DNA from: an uncultured Pelagibacteraceae bacterium
GTDB taxonomy: Bacteria > Pseudomonadota > Alphaproteobacteria > Pelagibacterales > Pelagibacteraceae
Reading direction: 5' to 3'
NCBI GenBank assembly: GCA_902597335.1
Contig: CACJXK010000001.1
Location: 248,001-312,000 of the forward strand
DNA length: 64,000 nucleotides
How positions within the stretch are numbered: the first letter of the stretch is position 1; every line of letters starts with the position of its first letter. The position numbers were made by a program, and so were the translations under genes. This document shows positions 28,585 through 39,091 of the stretch, piece after piece. The notes under the pieces were generated by a model. That model was not told the DNA's origin and made no database searches. It saw nothing but the letters and a program-made list of their open reading frames with translations.

Positions 28585-28592
28585 ATTTTTTT

Positions 28593-29519
28593 ATGCAACC
28601 AGTTGCAGATTGTTATAAAAAAGTAAGCAAAGATTGTTTTAAATTTATTAAATCTCAAGAAACATCCAAAGAAAAATTTAAAAATAAAGAAAAAATGATT
28701 AAATCATTTTTAATTCCAATAAGTTTCTGGATTTCAAACAGAGCAAAAAAATCTAAACCTTATTTAATTGGTTTGGCAGGAGGGCAAGGAACTGGAAAAA
28801 CAACTATTAGTTCAATTTTAAAAATCATTCTAACAAAATATTTTAAACTGAATGTTTTTAAAATTTCTATTGATGATTTATATAAAACTAGAAAAGATAG
28901 AATAGAGCTATCAAAAACAACTCATCCATTGTTAAAGACAAGAGGCGTTCCAGGAACTCATGATTTAAACTTTATGTTTAATCTTTTAAAAAAAACAAAG
29001 AGTAAAAGATTTAATAAGTATAGAATTCCTAAATTCAATAAGGCTATTGACGATAGACAAAAAAAAAAGTCTTGGTATTTAGTAAAAAGAGTACCAGATG
29101 TCATAATTTTCGAGGGTTGGTGTGTAGGAGCTAGAGCTGAAAAACAAACAACTTTAAAAAAATCTATAAATTCTCTTGAGAGACAAGAAGATAAAAATTT
29201 AAAATGGAGAAAATTTGTAAATTATCAATTAGAAAAAAAATATAAAAAACTATTTTCAAAATTAGACTGCTTGTTATTTTTAAAAGCTGGAAATTTTAAA
29301 TTATTGCAAACTTGGAGACTTAAACAGGAAGCACTACTAAAATTAAACTCAAAAAATAAGGCAAACAGCAAAGTAATGGATAAAAATGAAGTATTAAAAT
29401 TTATGCAGACATATCAAAGAGTTACTCAAAATATGTTTAAATTTGCCCCAAAATATTCTTCAATCGTACTAAATTTAAATAGAAATCATCAAATTAAATC
29501 AATAAAATATAATAAATGA
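28593..29519 (+). CDS. P-loop kinase, D-glycerate 3-kinase-like
   Basis: Walker A GGQGTGKTT is near residue 65; SIDDLYKTRKDR, TRGVPGTHDLN and VIIFEGWCVGAR are the hallmarks of the GLYK/Tda10/uridine-kinase-like group, in which plant GLYK phosphorylates D-glycerate to 3-phosphoglycerate at the end of photorespiration. 308 aa. A glycerate kinase would let the cell use glycerate/glycolate, an important carbon source for SAR11; the substrate is inferred, and pantothenate- or uridine-kinase-like roles are alternatives. Its stop overlaps the TolC-like start by 4 nt (ATGA). Confidence 0.75.
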   Translation: MQPVADCYKKVSKDCFKFIKSQETSKEKFKNKEKMIKSFLIPISFWISNRAKKSKPYLIGLAGGQGTGKTTISSILKIILTKYFKLNVFKISIDDLYKTRKDRIELSKTTHPLLKTRGVPGTHDLNFMFNLLKKTKSKRFNKYRIPKFNKAIDDRQKKKSWYLVKRVPDVIIFEGWCVGARAEKQTTLKKSINSLERQEDKNLKWRKFVNYQLEKKYKKLFSKLDCLLFLKAGNFKLLQTWRLKQEALLKLNSKNKANSKVMDKNEVLKFMQTYQRVTQNMFKFAPKYSSIVLNLNRNHQIKSIKYNK

Positions 29520-30814
29520 AAAAAATATCTTTAGTAGCTTTTTGTTTAATATCTTTTACGCTAACTGCTAGCGCAGCAACTTTAAGTGATGCATTAAAAA
29601 TTACTTTTCAAAACAATTTAGAGTTACAAGCTGAGAGAAAAAACCTGGAAGTTCAAACAGAAGTTTTAAATATTTCAAAAAGCGATTTTTTCCCAACATT
29701 GACTTTGTCTGGTACTAAAAATTTTGAAAATACAAATGAACTTACAAATCAAGATGGATCTGATGCATCGATCACAGATACGGATACTATGACTTCATCA
29801 GTAAAGTTAGAGCAAACTTTAATGGATGGTAGTGCTAGAAGTAATAAGTATGAAAAAAGCAAATTAGGTCTCAATCTTTCAGAGGCAAAGCTCATTAAAA
29901 AAGAACAAGATGTTTTTATGAAAGCAATTGAAGCCTATACAGGTCTAATACTTGCTTATGAAAAATTAAGTATAAATCAAGAAAATGTAAATTTGCTTCA
30001 AAGACAGTTTGAAATAGATAATGCTAGATTATCAAGAGCTCAAATTACTGCAACTGACCTAGCACAATCTCAATCTTCTTTATCAGGAGCACAAGCAGGC
30101 TACATTGGTGCACAAAACAATATTGTAACAAGTAAGCTAACTTATGAGAACATAATTGGACCAATCGATACTAATGAAAAATTGAAAAAAATATATAATT
30201 CAGAAGTTCCAATTCCATCAAGTTTGGTTGAAGCAAAAAAAATATCCGAACAAAAAAGTCCAGATCTTATAATCGCAGAAATAGAGTATGGACAGTCTGA
30301 ATTAGATGTAAAAATAGCAAGATCAGATTTATCACCGACTGCAAAACTTTCTCTTGAAAGATCATATACTGATGATTTAAGTGCTACCTATGATGAAAGA
30401 GAAAAAGATGTCCTTCAAGCAACAGTTAGTTGGCCTTTTCAATTTGGTGGAAAGAATAAGTCTAATATAAACAAAAATCTCCAGGTAAAAGGAATGAAAA
30501 AATTATTACTTGAAAATGCTTTTAGAAATAATACCCAGGGTGTTACAGCAGCTTGGTCTACTTTAGAGTCATCTAAAAGCCTTTTAAGAGCTGTTCAATC
30601 TCAAGTTAAGGCTGCTGAAATCGCAAATGAGGGAATTAGTTTTGAATATGAGAGTGGTTTAAACAGATCAACCTTCGATGTGCTTCAATCAAGATCAAAT
30701 TTAATTAACGCAAAAATAAATCTTGCAGAGGCTGAGAGAAACTATTTATTAGCTCAATATAGATTATTAAAGTCAGCCGGTTTGTTAAACAGTGATTACC
30801 TAAAACTTAGATAA
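29516..30814 (+). CDS. TolC-family outer-membrane efflux/secretion channel protein
   Basis: Signal peptide ending TASAA, then two internally similar helical halves typical of TolC/OEP: LSDALKITFQNNLELQAERKNLEVQ at the start and long helices with repeats of AEIANEGISFEYESGLNRSTFDVLQSR near the end. 432 aa. It would trimerise as an outer-membrane tunnel for type I secretion or RND efflux; partner inner-membrane pumps are not in the window, so it may serve several systems. Confidence 0.88.
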   Translation: MKKISLVAFCLISFTLTASAATLSDALKITFQNNLELQAERKNLEVQTEVLNISKSDFFPTLTLSGTKNFENTNELTNQDGSDASITDTDTMTSSVKLEQTLMDGSARSNKYEKSKLGLNLSEAKLIKKEQDVFMKAIEAYTGLILAYEKLSINQENVNLLQRQFEIDNARLSRAQITATDLAQSQSSLSGAQAGYIGAQNNIVTSKLTYENIIGPIDTNEKLKKIYNSEVPIPSSLVEAKKISEQKSPDLIIAEIEYGQSELDVKIARSDLSPTAKLSLERSYTDDLSATYDEREKDVLQATVSWPFQFGGKNKSNINKNLQVKGMKKLLLENAFRNNTQGVTAAWSTLESSKSLLRAVQSQVKAAEIANEGISFEYESGLNRSTFDVLQSRSNLINAKINLAEAERNYLLAQYRLLKSAGLLNSDYLKLR

Positions 30815-30854
30815 ATATAGACTTTTTCGCTTAATTCTAAAAAGATATTGCTAA

Positions 30855-30883
30855 TGAGAACAAAATGTGTACATTTATTCTCA
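30855..30883 (+). promoter_or_regulatory. LexA-box-like element within a dyad upstream of recA
   Basis: GAAC-AAAATGT-GTAC (30858-30872) is one mismatch from the alphaproteobacterial SOS box and shares its first nine bases (GAACAAAAT) with the umuD box. It sits in an interrupted palindrome TGAGAA...TTCTCA (30855-30883) with inner arms AAATGT/ACATTT. It lies 40 nt before the recA ATG, in the expected operator position. Confidence 0.6.
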
Positions 30884-30922
30884 TGATTCGATTGTTAAAA
30901 AACGTAAAAAAAGAGGCAAAAA

Positions 30923-32047
30923 ATGACTAAAAATAACTTAAAAGTGGTTAAAACCGCTAAAGATAAAGAATTGGAAAATAAGGAAAAAAATAAAGCATTA
31001 GACGCAGCAATTAGCCAAATTACAGATAGCTTTGGAAAAGGCTCTGTAATGAAACTTGGAGAACAAAAGGCTATGGACGTTGAGTCTGTTTCGACTGGAT
31101 CTTTAAGTCTTGATCTAGCACTTGGTATAGGAGGACTACCAAAAGGTAGAATTATTGAAATTTATGGACCAGAGTCATCTGGAAAAACTACATTAGCATT
31201 ACAAGTAGTTGCTGAAGCACAAAAAGCTGGTGGAATTTGTGGATTTGTTGATGCAGAGCATGCATTAGATCCAGTTTATGCAAAAAAATTGGGTGTTAAT
31301 ACTGAAGAACTGCTTATTTCACAACCAGATACAGGTGAACAAGCTCTAGAAATTACGGATACTTTAATTAAGTCTGGCTCAATGTCAGTACTTGTTGTTG
31401 ATTCAGTTGCTGCATTAACCCCAAGAGCTGAAATTGAAGGAGACATGGGAGATCATCATGTTGGTCTTCAGGCAAGACTAATGTCACAAGCACTAAGAAA
31501 ATTAACAGGATCAATATCAAGAACTAATACAATGGTTATATTTATTAACCAAATTAGAATGAAAATTGGTGTTATGTTTGGAAGCCCAGAAACAACATCT
31601 GGGGGTAATTCTTTGAAATTCTATTCTTCAGTCAGAATGGATATTAGAAGAATTGGCGCGATTAAAGATAAAGAACAAATAATTGGAAATACAACAAGAG
31701 TTAAAGTTGTTAAAAATAAAGTTGCTCCACCATTTAAAGTAGTTGAATTTGACTTAATGTATGGAAAAGGAATTAGTAAAGTAGGGGAACTAATCGACCT
31801 TGGTGCTAAAGCTGAGATTGTAGAAAAATCAGGAGCTTGGTACGCTTATAAAGGAGAAAAAATTGGTCAAGGTAGAGAGAACGCTAAACTTTACCTTGAA
31901 CAAAACCCAAAAGCTGCAGCTGAGATTGAAATGGCTATTAGAGAAAAAGCAGGCGTTATTTCAAAAAAGATAGAGGGAAACCCTTTAAGCGAAGAGAAGG
32001 TTGAGGCTCAGAAAAAAGAGGAAGAAGTTCCAACTAAAAAAAATTAG
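30923..32047 (+). CDS. recA: RecA recombinase
   Basis: Strand-exchange ATPase and SOS co-protease. Walker A GPESSGKT is at 82-89, Walker B in [11 protein letters not shown]2 region [11 protein letters not shown], and a Lys/Glu-rich C-terminal tail. The N-terminus carries an extra ~25 charged residues before the usual [13 protein letters not shown] upstream at 30911-30914 supports the start. Followed by a strong terminator. Confidence 0.99.
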   Translation: MTKNNLKVVKTAKDKELENKEKNKALDAAISQITDSFGKGSVMKLGEQKAMDVESVSTGSLSLDLALGIGGLPKGRIIEIYGPESSGKTTLALQVVAEAQKAGGICGFVDAEHALDPVYAKKLGVNTEELLISQPDTGEQALEITDTLIKSGSMSVLVVDSVAALTPRAEIEGDMGDHHVGLQARLMSQALRKLTGSISRTNTMVIFINQIRMKIGVMFGSPETTSGGNSLKFYSSVRMDIRRIGAIKDKEQIIGNTTRVKVVKNKVAPPFKVVEFDLMYGKGISKVGELIDLGAKAEIVEKSGAWYAYKGEKIGQGRENAKLYLEQNPKAAAEIEMAIREKAGVISKKIEGNPLSEEKVEAQKKEEEVPTKKN

Positions 32048-32070
32048 CAGATAACTTTTAGTTATTAAGA

Positions 32071-32098
32071 AAAGGCGCTCAATTGGGCGCCTTTTTTC
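32071..32098 (+). terminator. Rho-independent terminator after recA
   Basis: Stem AAAGGCGCTC / GGGCGCCTTT (one G-T pair) around loop AATT, then a T run to 32097. One of the few GC-rich spots in the window, between recA and alaS. Confidence 0.93.
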
Positions 32099-32146
32099 CC
32101 TTCAGAAGTGTAGACATCATATAAAAATGCTGTATTTTGGCAATAT

Positions 32147-34810
32147 ATGGCTAAAACACTAAATGAAATTAGATCAGCATTCTTAGGTTACTTTGAGAAA
32201 AACGATCATAAAATAGTTGAGTCTAGTAATCTGGTTCCAAATAACGATCCAACATTGATGTTTGCGAATTCAGGGATGGTTCAATTTAAAAATGTTTTTA
32301 CTGGGTTAGAAAAAAGAGATTATCTAAGAGCTACAACTTCACAAAAATGTGTGAGAGCAGGTGGAAAACATAATGACTTAGAAAATGTAGGTTACACCCC
32401 AAGACACCATACTTTTTTTGAAATGCTAGGCAACTTTTCATTTGGTGATTACTTCAAAGAAAGAGCTATTGAGCTTGCCTGGAATTTAATAACCAAGGAC
32501 TTTGGTTTAGATAAAAATAGACTGTATGTAACTGTGTTCCATGAAGATGATGAAGCATTTAATTATTGGAAAAAAATTGCTGGTTTAAGTGAAGATAGAA
32601 TTATTAGAATAGCAACTTCAGACAATTTTTGGTCTATGGGTGAAACGGGGCCATGTGGACCATGCTCTGAAATTTTTTATGACCATGGAGATCACCTTGA
32701 AGGTGGTTTGCCTGGAACAAAAAATGAGGATGGTGATAGATACATAGAAATTTGGAATTTAGTCTTTATGCAATTTGAACAGATTTCAAAAGATAAAAGA
32801 ATAAATCTACCAAAACCTTCAGTCGATACAGGCATGGGTCTTGAGAGGATTGCTGCACTGCTTCAAGGAACTCATGATAATTACGAAACTGATCATTTCA
32901 AAAAAATAATAAATTCAGCGGCAGAAATTTTGAAAGTAAAACCAAATGATGGCAATTTAGCGAGCTTTAGAGTAATTGCTGATCATTTGCGAGCAAGCTC
33001 TTTTTTAATTGCTGAGGGAGTTTTGCCATCAAATGAAGGTAGAGGTTATGTTCTGAGAAGAATAATGAGAAGAGGAATGAGACACTCTCATTTACTAGGT
33101 TCAAAAGAACCTATTTTTTATAATATATTTAAAACGCTCAAAGATGAAATGAAGGGAAATTATTCTGAAATAGAAAGAGCAGAGTCTTTAATTAAAGAAA
33201 CATTAAAGATGGAGGAAGAAAAATTTTTAGTATTGTTAGACAGAGGTATTAAAATTTTAAATGATGAAATAGAAAAAATTGATAAAATATTGCCTGGAGA
33301 AGTAGCCTTCAAATTATATGACACTTATGGTTTTCCACTAGACCTAACTCAGGACATCTTAAAAAATAAATCTTTAACAATAGATATCGAAAAATTTCAG
33401 AGTTTAATGAAAGAAAGTAAAGAGCTAGCCAAGAAAAATTGGAAAGGATCAGGAGATAGTGCTGTTGATGATATATGGTTTTCAATTAAAGATAGACTAG
33501 GACCTTCAGAGTTCTTGGGATATGAGACAGATCAGGCCGAGGGAATTATACTTTCATTATTAAAAGATAATCAAGAGGTAGAAGAGCTTAAAGCAAATGA
33601 TGAGGGAATTATTATTGTCAACCAAACCCCTTTTTATGGTGAGTCTGGTGGACAAGTTGGTGATACTGGAGAGATAATTTCTGGTGATTTCAAATTTGAA
33701 ATATCTGATGTGCAAAAGAAATTAGGAGATCTATTTGTGCATTATGGAAAAGTAAAATCTGGAAGCATAAAAATTAAAGATAATGTTGAAATGAAAATTG
33801 ACGTTGAAAGACGAAATAATATAAGAGCATATCATTCAGCAACCCACCTTCTTCATGAGTCTCTTAGAAGAGTATTGGGGACACACGTTACTCAAAAGGG
33901 ATCACTGGTTACACCAGACAGACTAAGATTTGATTTTAGTCACATGAAACCGATTTCTGAACAAGAGATTGAAAAAATTGAGAGTCATGTTAATTCGATG
34001 GTAGACCGTAAATCGGAAGTCAAAACAAGAATAATGACCCCCAAAGAAGCAGTTGATAATGGAGCACTTGCACTTTTTGGAGAAAAATATGGAGAAGAGG
34101 TAAGAGTTTTGTCAATGGGCGATGAAAATGAAAAATATTTTTCTACAGAATTATGTGGAGGGACTCATGTGAGAAATACCGGTGATATTGGAAAATTCAA
34201 AATTATAAGCCAGTCATCTATAGCTGCTGGTGTTAGAAGAGTTGAAGCCCTTAGAGATAATCAACTAAATAACTTTCTTCAAAATAAAGAAAAATTATCT
34301 GATCTATCTGCACAAAAAGATGAGGAATTAATAAAAGATTTATCAAAACAAATTATTAACTTAGGTGGTAAACCAAATTTAGAGAATGAGGATAATAAAA
34401 GCTTAATTAAGGATTTATCAAAACAATTAGAGCAATTACAATTTAGATCAATTTTAAATGATAATTCTTTAAATAAAATTCAAAATAAGAAAATCAAAGA
34501 TATTAATATTAGATTTCAAAAAGTTGAAGGTCTTCCACCAAAAGAACTTCGAAAATTAGTTGATATAGGAAAAAAAGAATTAAAAAATGGAATAATTGTT
34601 GTATTTGCCAGTCTTGATGGAAAAGTAGGCCTTGCAGTTGGTGTAACAGAGGAATTAGTTGATAAATATGATGCTGTTAAATTTGCAAAAACAGGTTCTG
34701 AAGTAATAGGTGGTAAAGGTGGTGGTGGAAGAAAAGATTTCGCACAAGCTGGTGGACAGTTTAATAACAAAATTGATAAAGCTTTTGAAAAAATGATTAC
34801 TCTAATTTAA
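32147..34810 (+). CDS. alaS: Alanyl-tRNA synthetase
   Basis: Charges tRNA-Ala. Class II catalytic core from the N-terminus ([39 protein letters not shown]), editing-domain zinc motifs [13 protein letters not shown] and [15 protein letters not shown], and C-terminal domain ending in the glycine-rich [16 protein letters not shown]. 887 aa, normal. Its end overlaps the convergent icd stop by 9 nt. Confidence 0.98.
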   Translation: MAKTLNEIRSAFLGYFEKNDHKIVESSNLVPNNDPTLMFANSGMVQFKNVFTGLEKRDYLRATTSQKCVRAGGKHNDLENVGYTPRHHTFFEMLGNFSFGDYFKERAIELAWNLITKDFGLDKNRLYVTVFHEDDEAFNYWKKIAGLSEDRIIRIATSDNFWSMGETGPCGPCSEIFYDHGDHLEGGLPGTKNEDGDRYIEIWNLVFMQFEQISKDKRINLPKPSVDTGMGLERIAALLQGTHDNYETDHFKKIINSAAEILKVKPNDGNLASFRVIADHLRASSFLIAEGVLPSNEGRGYVLRRIMRRGMRHSHLLGSKEPIFYNIFKTLKDEMKGNYSEIERAESLIKETLKMEEEKFLVLLDRGIKILNDEIEKIDKILPGEVAFKLYDTYGFPLDLTQDILKNKSLTIDIEKFQSLMKESKELAKKNWKGSGDSAVDDIWFSIKDRLGPSEFLGYETDQAEGIILSLLKDNQEVEELKANDEGIIIVNQTPFYGESGGQVGDTGEIISGDFKFEISDVQKKLGDLFVHYGKVKSGSIKIKDNVEMKIDVERRNNIRAYHSATHLLHESLRRVLGTHVTQKGSLVTPDRLRFDFSHMKPISEQEIEKIESHVNSMVDRKSEVKTRIMTPKEAVDNGALALFGEKYGEEVRVLSMGDENEKYFSTELCGGTHVRNTGDIGKFKIISQSSIAAGVRRVEALRDNQLNNFLQNKEKLSDLSAQKDEELIKDLSKQIINLGGKPNLENEDNKSLIKDLSKQLEQLQFRSILNDNSLNKIQNKKIKDINIRFQKVEGLPPKELRKLVDIGKKELKNGIIVVFASLDGKVGLAVGVTEELVDKYDAVKFAKTGSEVIGGKGGGGRKDFAQAGGQFNNKIDKAFEKMITLI

Positions 34811-36016
34811 TTTTTGTCTCAACTTACCATCAATTGTATCTAAGAATTGATTAGTAGTAAGATACTTGGTTGAAGGACCTATTAAAATAGCCAAGTCCTT
34901 TGTCATCGAACCCTCTTCAACGCAATCAACACAAACTCTTTCAAGAGTTTCTGCAAATTTTATCAATTCTTCGTTTCCATCTAGTTTTCCTCTATGAGCC
35001 AAACCTCTTGTCCAGGCAAAAATAGAAGCAATAGGATTTGTAGATGTTTCTTTTCCTTGTTGATGCATTCTAAAATGTCTGGTTACTGTACCATGAGCAG
35101 CCTCTGCTTCCATAGTTTTTCCATCTGGAGCAAGAAGAACACTTGTCATTAAACCTAAGGACCCATACCCTTGAGCAACAGTATCTGATTGAACATCCCC
35201 ATCATAATTTTTACAAGCCCAAATATATTTACCATGCCATTTCATGGCACAGGCGACCATATCATCAATTAATCTATGTTCATAAATAATTTTATTTTTT
35301 TCAAATTTATCTTTAAATTCTTTTTCAAAAACTTCTTGGAAGATATCTTTAAATCTTCCATCATATCTTTTTAAAATCGTATTCTTTGTAGATAGATACA
35401 CTGGCCATTTTTTTATTAAACCATAGTTGAAGCAAGATCTTGCAAAATCTTCTATTGATTTATCTAAGTTATACATAGATAAAGCAATCCCTGGACCAGG
35501 AAAATTGAATACTTCATACTTTCTTTCATCTGTTCCATCCTCAGCAGTCCATTTAATTTCTAATTTGCCTTTACCTGGAACAGTGAAATCTGTTGCTCTA
35601 TATTGATCACCAAAAGCATGTCTTCCAATAATTAACGGATCAGTCCAAGACGGCACAAGTTTTGGTATATTTTTACAAATGATAGGTTCTCTAAAAACAG
35701 TTCCTCCAATAATATTTCTAATTGTTCCATTTGGTGATCTCCACATTTTTTTTAAATTAAATTCTTTTACTCTAGCTTCATCTGGAGTGATGGTTGCGCA
35801 TTTGATGCCAACACCATTTTTTTTGATTGCATTAGCACATTCTATCGTGATTTTATCCTCAGTCTTATCTCTACTTTCCATACCCAAATCGTAGTATTCA
35901 ATTTTTAGATCAAGGTAAGTAAGGATTAGTTTATTTTTTATGAAGTCCCATATGACTCTAGTCATTTCATCACCATCAAGCTCTACAATGGGATTTTTAA
36001 CCTTTATTTTACTCAT
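34802..36016 (-). CDS. icd: NADP-dependent isocitrate dehydrogenase (eukaryote-like subfamily)
   Basis: Oxidative decarboxylation of isocitrate in the TCA cycle, giving NADPH. The N-terminal [33 protein letters not shown] and the metal-binding YDGDVQSD with [11 protein letters not shown] are diagnostic of the homodimeric eukaryote-like form common in alphaproteobacteria. 404 aa, normal. Monocistronic, with the divergent psd promoter upstream. Confidence 0.97.
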   Translation of the reverse strand: MSKIKVKNPIVELDGDEMTRVIWDFIKNKLILTYLDLKIEYYDLGMESRDKTEDKITIECANAIKKNGVGIKCATITPDEARVKEFNLKKMWRSPNGTIRNIIGGTVFREPIICKNIPKLVPSWTDPLIIGRHAFGDQYRATDFTVPGKGKLEIKWTAEDGTDERKYEVFNFPGPGIALSMYNLDKSIEDFARSCFNYGLIKKWPVYLSTKNTILKRYDGRFKDIFQEVFEKEFKDKFEKNKIIYEHRLIDDMVACAMKWHGKYIWACKNYDGDVQSDTVAQGYGSLGLMTSVLLAPDGKTMEAEAAHGTVTRHFRMHQQGKETSTNPIASIFAWTRGLAHRGKLDGNEELIKFAETLERVCVDCVEEGSMTKDLAILIGPSTKYLTTNQFLDTIDGKLRQKLN

Positions 36017-36037
36017 TTATTTGATGTATCTTAATAG

Positions 36038-36067
36038 TTGAATTTATCTTTTTTGTATACATATTAA
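36038..36067 (+). promoter_or_regulatory. Candidate promoter for psd-pssA operon
   Basis: TTGAAT (36038-36043), an 18-nt spacer and TATTAA (36062-36067) lie 27 nt before the psd ATG. Only a partial consensus match. Confidence 0.4.
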
Positions 36068-36094
36068 TTCAAAATTATCAATTATAGGATTGTC

Positions 36095-36739
36095 ATGAAT
36101 AAAATTTTTCCAAAATTACACAATGAAGGATACAAATTTATTATTATTTTTGCAATCGCAACTATAATTCTTTATTTCATAAATGGTTTTCTTGGCTTTA
36201 TCGGTTTGCTACTAACAATTTGGTGTTACTATTTTTTTCGTGATCCTGAAAGAACATCGATTGGAGATGATAACTATCTAACTAGTCCAGCTGATGGTGT
36301 TGTTCTGCAAGTAAAAGATACCAATGGCCCAAAAGAACTTGGTTTAGAAAATAAACAAATGAAAAAAGTAAGTATTTTTATGGATGTATTTGATTGCCAT
36401 GTTAATAGATCGCCGTGTTCCGGAGCAATATCTGAAATACTTTACAAACCAGGAAAATTTTTTAATGCATCATTAGATAAAGCAAGTGAGGATAATGAAA
36501 GAAACTATTACAGAATAAGAAACTCTGATGGAAAAGATATAATTGTTGTACAAATAGCAGGACTTGTTGCAAGAAGAATTGTGACTGAGGTCTCCAAAGA
36601 TGAGCTCGTAGATCAAGGTTCAAGAATTGGGATGATCAGATTTGGAAGTAGGGCAGATATGTATTTTGAAGACTATACACCTTTGGTAAAAGTCGACCAA
36701 AAAACAATAGCAGGTGAAACTCTTATCGCAAAAAAATAA
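36095..36739 (+). CDS. psd: Phosphatidylserine decarboxylase proenzyme (short form)
   Basis: Makes phosphatidylethanolamine. Two N-terminal membrane segments (residues ~12-48), YYFFRDPERTS, the catalytic-region FDCHVNRSPCSGAI, and the self-cleavage Gly-Ser in RFGSRADMYF, from which the pyruvoyl group forms. At 214 aa it is the short archaeal-like form found in alphaproteobacteria. It is upstream of pssA, the preceding pathway step. Confidence 0.95.
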   Translation: MNKIFPKLHNEGYKFIIIFAIATIILYFINGFLGFIGLLLTIWCYYFFRDPERTSIGDDNYLTSPADGVVLQVKDTNGPKELGLENKQMKKVSIFMDVFDCHVNRSPCSGAISEILYKPGKFFNASLDKASEDNERNYYRIRNSDGKDIIVVQIAGLVARRIVTEVSKDELVDQGSRIGMIRFGSRADMYFEDYTPLVKVDQKTIAGETLIAKK

Positions 36740-36743
36740 TTTT

Positions 36744-37541
36744 ATGCAGTCTAAGAATAAAGATATTAAATTGGTTTCAAATAAAAAGACTAGAGTTATT
36801 CTACCAAATATTTTGACACTTTTTGGAGTTTGCATTGGATTAACATCAATCAAATTTGCATTCGACGGAAAATTTGAATTATCAATTATTGCAGTAATAA
36901 TTGCTGCGATTATTGATGGACTGGATGGTAGAATTGCAAGATTAATTAAAGGAACTTCTAAAGTAGGTAAAGAGCTTGACTCGCTTACCGATGTAATTAG
37001 TTTTGGTGTTGCTCCAGCTTTTATAATGTATTTTTGGGCATTATCTGAAACAGGTAGAATTGGTTGGTTAATTTCTTTAATTTATGTTGTTTGTGTTGCA
37101 TTAAGACTTGCAAGATTTAATATTTCATCAAATGAAGAGAGTTCATGGAAGGATAATTTTTTTGAGGGAATACCCTCACCGGCTGGTGGAGTTTTAGTTT
37201 TAATGCCTCTAATTTTAAGTATTAGTGAATTTCAATTTTTAAATTTAAATTATCAAATTATTGTTCCTATTATGTTTATAATTGTTTCAATATTACTAAT
37301 AAGTAAAATACCGACTTATTCTTTTAAAAGAATAGCTGTGCCGAGAAGCGCATCAATATTTTTGCTATTTGGTATTATTTTATATTTTGGTTTAATTCTT
37401 GTTTATACATTTAATGCAATAATTATTTCAGGAGCAGTCTACTTGTTGATGATACCTATAAGTTCTATCCATTTTATGATGATTAAAAAAAGTGAAAAAA
37501 ATATGACGGACTATACTGATCATCATGAAGATGTATTATAA
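36744..37541 (+). CDS. pssA: CDP-diacylglycerol-serine O-phosphatidyltransferase
   Basis: Forms phosphatidylserine from CDP-diacylglycerol. The CDP-alcohol phosphotransferase motif reads DGLDGRIARLIKGTSKVGKE followed by LDSLTD, with all Asp residues in place. Multiple membrane helices follow; 265 aa. The frame is open to 36714 inside psd, but the ATG at 36744, 4 nt past the psd stop, gives a normal N-terminus before LPNILTLFGVCIG. Confidence 0.95.
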   Translation: MQSKNKDIKLVSNKKTRVILPNILTLFGVCIGLTSIKFAFDGKFELSIIAVIIAAIIDGLDGRIARLIKGTSKVGKELDSLTDVISFGVAPAFIMYFWALSETGRIGWLISLIYVVCVALRLARFNISSNEESSWKDNFFEGIPSPAGGVLVLMPLILSISEFQFLNLNYQIIVPIMFIIVSILLISKIPTYSFKRIAVPRSASIFLLFGIILYFGLILVYTFNAIIISGAVYLLMIPISSIHFMMIKKSEKNMTDYTDHHEDVL

Positions 37542-38444
37542 ATGAAGGAAAACGCAATTATTTCCCTTGCAGACGCAAATTACTTTGAATTATTAAATGA
37601 GTTAGTTGACTCAATTAACAGATTTGCGCAAAGTAAAAAATTAGACATATGCATAATGGATGCAGGATTAACAGATGATCAAGTAAAAATATTAGAAAAA
37701 AAAGTATTTAGTATTAAAAAAGCTAATTGGGATATAGAGGTTCCAGATTCGAAAGTTAAAGGAAAAGAATGGTTAAAAAGCCAGGTATCAAGAGCTTTTA
37801 TTCCAAAATATTTCCCTGGATATAAAAAGTATTTATGGATAGATGCAGATGCCTGGGTCAATTCATGGGAGTCTATTGATTTATATTTCAAAGGATGTGA
37901 AAATAAAAAGTTAGCAATAGCAACATCAGCTGATAGATCATATGGAAGAGTTTTAAGAGCTGATTGGATATTTGGGAGTTTGGCTAGAATAAAATCTCAA
38001 AACTATAAACATGCCAAGTCTTCTGGATTTTCTGAAAAAATTTCAAGAGAAGTAGCCCTAAAACCTCATTTGAATATTGGCTTGTTTAGTTTAGAAGCTG
38101 ATGCTCCACATTGGGAAGTTTGGCAAAAAAACTTAAGAAAAGCATTATCATCAGGAAAGATTTGGGGTTCAGAGCAAATTGCAATGAATATCACAATTTA
38201 TTCTGATAATTTAGAAGTAGAAATTTTACCAGCGTATTGTAATTGGACACATATTGATGCGATTAAATTTGATAAACAAAATGGAACTTTTGTAGAACCA
38301 TATTTACCAAATCATGAGATTGGAATTATCCATTTAGCAGGAAAAAATAATGATAACATAAGAAATGATAAAAATTATATTTCTAAGATTAAAACATTAG
38401 ATGGTGATATAATTGAAAAATCATTAAGATTTGAGAATAATTGA
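37542..38444 (+). CDS. Putative GT-A glycosyltransferase (GT8-like)
   Basis: 300 aa. It starts with an ADANYFELLNELVDSI nucleotide-sugar fold strand, has a DxD motif (D101-A-D103 in YLWIDADAWV) and later LNIGLFSLEADAPHWEVWQ and GIIHLAGKN, which resemble GT8 enzymes whose late HxxGxxK motif binds the diphosphate. The start directly follows the pssA stop, and its stop overlaps rlmE (TTGA). Substrate is unknown; position after phospholipid genes gives no clear clue. Confidence 0.65.
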   Translation: MKENAIISLADANYFELLNELVDSINRFAQSKKLDICIMDAGLTDDQVKILEKKVFSIKKANWDIEVPDSKVKGKEWLKSQVSRAFIPKYFPGYKKYLWIDADAWVNSWESIDLYFKGCENKKLAIATSADRSYGRVLRADWIFGSLARIKSQNYKHAKSSGFSEKISREVALKPHLNIGLFSLEADAPHWEVWQKNLRKALSSGKIWGSEQIAMNITIYSDNLEVEILPAYCNWTHIDAIKFDKQNGTFVEPYLPNHEIGIIHLAGKNNDNIRNDKNYISKIKTLDGDIIEKSLRFENN

Positions 38445-39052
38445 AAAAAAATAAATTTTCAAAAAATTGGATTATTAAACAAAATAGAGATATTTACGTA
38501 AAAAAATCAAAACTGGAGGGTTATAGATCTAGAGCAGTATATAAATTAATAGAAATTAACGATAAATTTAAATTAATCAAAAATAATTCTTTGGTTGTAG
38601 ATCTAGGTGCTGCACCTGGAAGTTGGTCTCAATATATTTCTAGAAATTTTAATAATTCAAAAATAATTTCAATTGATTTGAAAGAAATTGAACCAATCAA
38701 GAATTCAATACATATAAAAGGAGATTTCACGGAAGAGCATCAAAAACTAAAAATTCAAAAGTATTTTGAAAAAAAAGCGGATCTCATAATTTCTGATATG
38801 GCAGTAAATACAACTGGAAATAAAAGTGTAGACTCATTAGTTACGGGAGAACTATGTTTAGAAGCAATGAATTTTGCTTGTGAATTCCTTAATAAAAAAG
38901 GAAGCTTTGTTTCTAAAATCTTTATGGGATCAACATTTAACGAGATTGTCGCACTTGGAAAGAAATCATTTAACGAAGTAAACATTTTTAAGCCACCCTC
39001 AAGTAGAAAAGACTCTAAAGAAAATTTTATAATTTGTAGAAATCTTAGATAG
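38441..39052 (+). CDS. rlmE: 23S rRNA (uridine-2'-O-)-methyltransferase RlmE (FtsJ)
   Basis: Methylates U2552 of 23S rRNA. SAM motif VVDLGAAPGSWSQYI, with the K-D-K-E catalytic set expected in SRAVYKL, ISDMAVNTTG, SKIF and SKENF positions. 203 aa, normal. The start is TTG at 38441, overlapping the preceding stop as TTGA; no ATG gives a full N-terminal domain. Confidence 0.93.
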   Translation: MKKNKFSKNWIIKQNRDIYVKKSKLEGYRSRAVYKLIEINDKFKLIKNNSLVVDLGAAPGSWSQYISRNFNNSKIISIDLKEIEPIKNSIHIKGDFTEEHQKLKIQKYFEKKADLIISDMAVNTTGNKSVDSLVTGELCLEAMNFACEFLNKKGSFVSKIFMGSTFNEIVALGKKSFNEVNIFKPPSSRKDSKENFIICRNLR

Positions 39053-39091
39053 TAACTCTTTTATTTTTACAAGAATCATTTATATAAGGAC

